DNA from: JALOLV01 sp046295175
Lineage (GTDB): Bacteria > Bacteroidota > Bacteroidia > Cytophagales > Spirosomataceae
Direction: 5' to 3'
NCBI GenBank assembly: GCA_046295175.1
Contig: JBKBNY010000021.1
Span: 1 to 31,922 of the forward strand
DNA: 31,922 nucleotides
Shown here: positions 30,665 to 31,922 of the stretch, one piece after another
How positions within the stretch are numbered: the stretch's first letter is position 1
Layout of the letters: every line of letters starts with the position of its first letter
Position numbers and translations under genes: made by a program
The notes under the pieces: generated by a model
Told to the model about the DNA's origin: nothing
What the model saw: the letters and a program-made list of their open reading frames with translations, nothing else
Database searches by the model: none

Positions 30665-31922
30665 TTAATCTAAAGGAATCGCTGAAATGATTGAGCTATT
30701 CACGATTATGGTATCATTATTATTTGCAGTGACAAGTTTTGCCCACCTAAACCTAAATACTCCTGCCGTACCAGTTGTGAGATAAAAATTTATAGGCACT
30801 TGGGTCATGTTTGCTGGAGTACTGGTACTACCCGGATTAGTACTTGAGCCATCGACTGGTGGGAATACATTTGCAATTTGCGAACCTGCAGCTGATGAAA
30901 GTGCAAATGCCGCTACCGTGCCACTGTATGAAAAGTTGTAAATGATGCCATCAGAGGTTCCTGAACTACCTCTTCTAACTAATATGATTCCATCTATTTT
31001 ATAAGTTTTATTTGCTTGAAGTGATAAAAATAGGTGGTCATCATCTTGTAAGGTAGTAGGATTAGGCGAAGCATTTGTAATTACTTCGTCCACTGGTTTT
31101 CTAACAAAAATAATTTGCCCTCCCCCAGCTGGACCAGTTGGGCCAGTTGCTCCTGTGGCTCCCGTAGCTCCGGTTGCTCCAGTCAATCCTTGAAGACCCT
31201 GTGGACCAGTCGCTCCGGTTAGGCCTTGTGGACCGGTCGCTCCAGTGGCACCAGTCAATCCTTGAAGACCTTGTGGACCAGTCGCCCCTGTTAGACCTTG
31301 AAGGCCTTGTGAGCCGGTCGCCCCCGTGGCTCCAGTCAATCCTTGAATACCTTGCGGGCCAGTTGGGCCGGTCGCTCCAGTGGCTCCTGCTATCCCTTGA
31401 AGGCCTTGCGGTCCAGTTGCTCCGGTTGCTCCAGTCAATCCTTGAAGACCCTGTGGGCCAGTCGCTCCTGTTAGACCTTGAAGGCCTTGCGGACCAGTTG
31501 CTCCGGTCGCTCCTGCAATCCCTTGAAGACCTTGTGGGCCAGTCGCTCCGGTCGCTCCTGCTATTCCTTGAAGACCCTGTGGGCCAGTCGCTCCGGTCGC
31601 TCCCGCTATTCCTTGAAGACCCTGCGGGCCAGTCGCTCCGGTCGCTCCAGTCAATCCTTGAAGACCCTGTGGGCCAGTCGCTCCGGTCGCTCCTGCTATT
31701 CCTTGAAGACCTTGTGGGCCAGTTGCTCCGGTCGCTCCTGCTATTCCTTGAAGACCCTGTGGGCCAGTTGCTCCGGTCGCTCCTGCTATTCCTTGAAGAC
31801 CTTGTGGGCCGGTTGTTCCGGTCGCTCCCGCTATTCCTTGAAGACCTTGTGGGCCAGTTGCTCCAGTCGCTCCCGCTATTCCTTGAAGACCTTGTGGGCC
31901 AGTTGCTCCAGTCGCTCCCGCT
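30665..31922 (-). CDS. Collagen-like Gly-X-Y repeat protein, C-terminal part (5' end off the right edge)
   Basis: The frame is open to the window edge, giving 418 visible residues. About 265 of them are uninterrupted Gly-X-Y triplets made of the 15-residue unit GATGATGPQGLQGIA and shorter or variant units (GLT instead of GIA, 9- or 12-residue steps, a GPTGPA cap). A ~150-residue C-terminal domain follows (starts GGGQIIFVRKPVDEV), rich in beta strands and Asn/Thr, perhaps a trimerisation or C1q/TNF-like head. A TTG inside the repeats is not the true start. Bacterial collagen-like proteins form triple helices at the surface. The N-terminal signal is outside. The 3' end is followed by an intrinsic terminator. 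Confidence 0.92.
   Translation of the reverse strand, partial: AGATGATGPQGLQGIAGATGATGPQGLQGIAGATGTTGPQGLQGIAGATGATGPQGLQGIAGATGATGPQGLQGIAGATGATGPQGLQGLTGATGATGPQGLQGIAGATGATGPQGLQGIAGATGATGPQGLQGIAGATGATGPQGLQGLTGATGPQGLQGLTGATGATGPQGLQGIAGATGATGPTGPQGIQGLTGATGATGSQGLQGLTGATGPQGLQGLTGATGATGPQGLTGATGPQGLQGLTGATGATGATGATGPTGPAGGGQIIFVRKPVDEVITNASPNPTTLQDDDHLFLSLQANKTYKIDGIILVRRGSSGTSDGIIYNFSYSGTVAAFALSSAAGSQIANVFPPVDGSSTNPGSTSTPANMTQVPINFYLTTGTAGVFRFRWAKLVTANNNDTIIVNSSIISAIPLD
31125..31922 (-). repeat. 45-bp tandem repeat array encoding Gly-X-Y
   Basis: At least 790 bp of near-identical 45-bp units (15 codons), with some shorter units in the older, gene-distal half. Units near the right edge are almost identical, while those near the C-terminal domain have drifted. 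The array is GC-richer than its flanks and continues past the window. Confidence 0.92.

Noticed and set aside
31125..31922. CRISPR-like reading of the regular repeats at the right edge
   Set aside because: The repeats are contiguous coding units of Gly-X-Y triplets with no unique spacers.

Overview
The window looks like chromosomal DNA of a Bacteroidota bacterium, most likely a Cytophagales-type aquatic or soil heterotroph (Emticicia/Arcicella/Flectobacillus-like; the genus is a guess). Reasons: AT-rich sequence, absence of Shine-Dalgarno leaders, several promoters of the TAnnTTTG type, Ig-like and coathanger-type secreted proteins, an Omp28-like lipoprotein, 7TM-AraC regulators, and a standalone LytTR protein. 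No tRNA, rRNA, CRISPR array, insertion sequence or phage gene was found.

Layout. (1) 1-7569, all minus strand: a membrane-bound AraC-type regulator with two periplasmic starch/glycogen-binding-like domains, a small LytTR regulator, a 1205-aa secreted GH13 amylase with three carbohydrate-binding modules, and the N-terminal part of a large secreted Ig-repeat protein. I read this as a starch sensing and degradation locus. (2) 7873-9445: a CpsB-type PHP phosphatase and RfbC (dTDP-rhamnose synthesis), both surface-polysaccharide functions. (3) 9554-15814: pyrF; a cupin-AraC regulator divergent from a phytanoyl-CoA-dioxygenase-like protein; an M19 dipeptidase-like hydrolase; and a divergent pair of thioredoxin-fold exported proteins (TlpA-like and Omp28-like). 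(4) 16295-29596: mostly housekeeping: an outer-membrane barrel, pyrH-frr, a biotin carrier protein, an EamA transporter, a dihydrouridine synthase, a CPBP protease, ribE-deoC, a DUF1684 protein, tatA, gatA, a LysM lytic transglycosylase, a CYTH protein and a UDP-xylose synthase. (5) 29734-31922: a PEBP-family protein and a collagen-like Gly-X-Y repeat protein running off the right edge.

The main non-genic signal is a dense set of short palindromic repeats of at least six types. Some reach into genes: one supplies an in-frame insertion in riboflavin synthase, another supplies the stop codon of deoC, and a third sits at the frr start. Other structure includes a strict 9-bp ATTCG-periodic array that overlaps the end of an araC gene, a recurrent CTTTAACC leader just upstream of five start codons (all four starch-locus genes and the PEBP gene), and many clean intrinsic terminators. 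The most system-like element is the CBM-7TM-AraC sensor next to the amylase.
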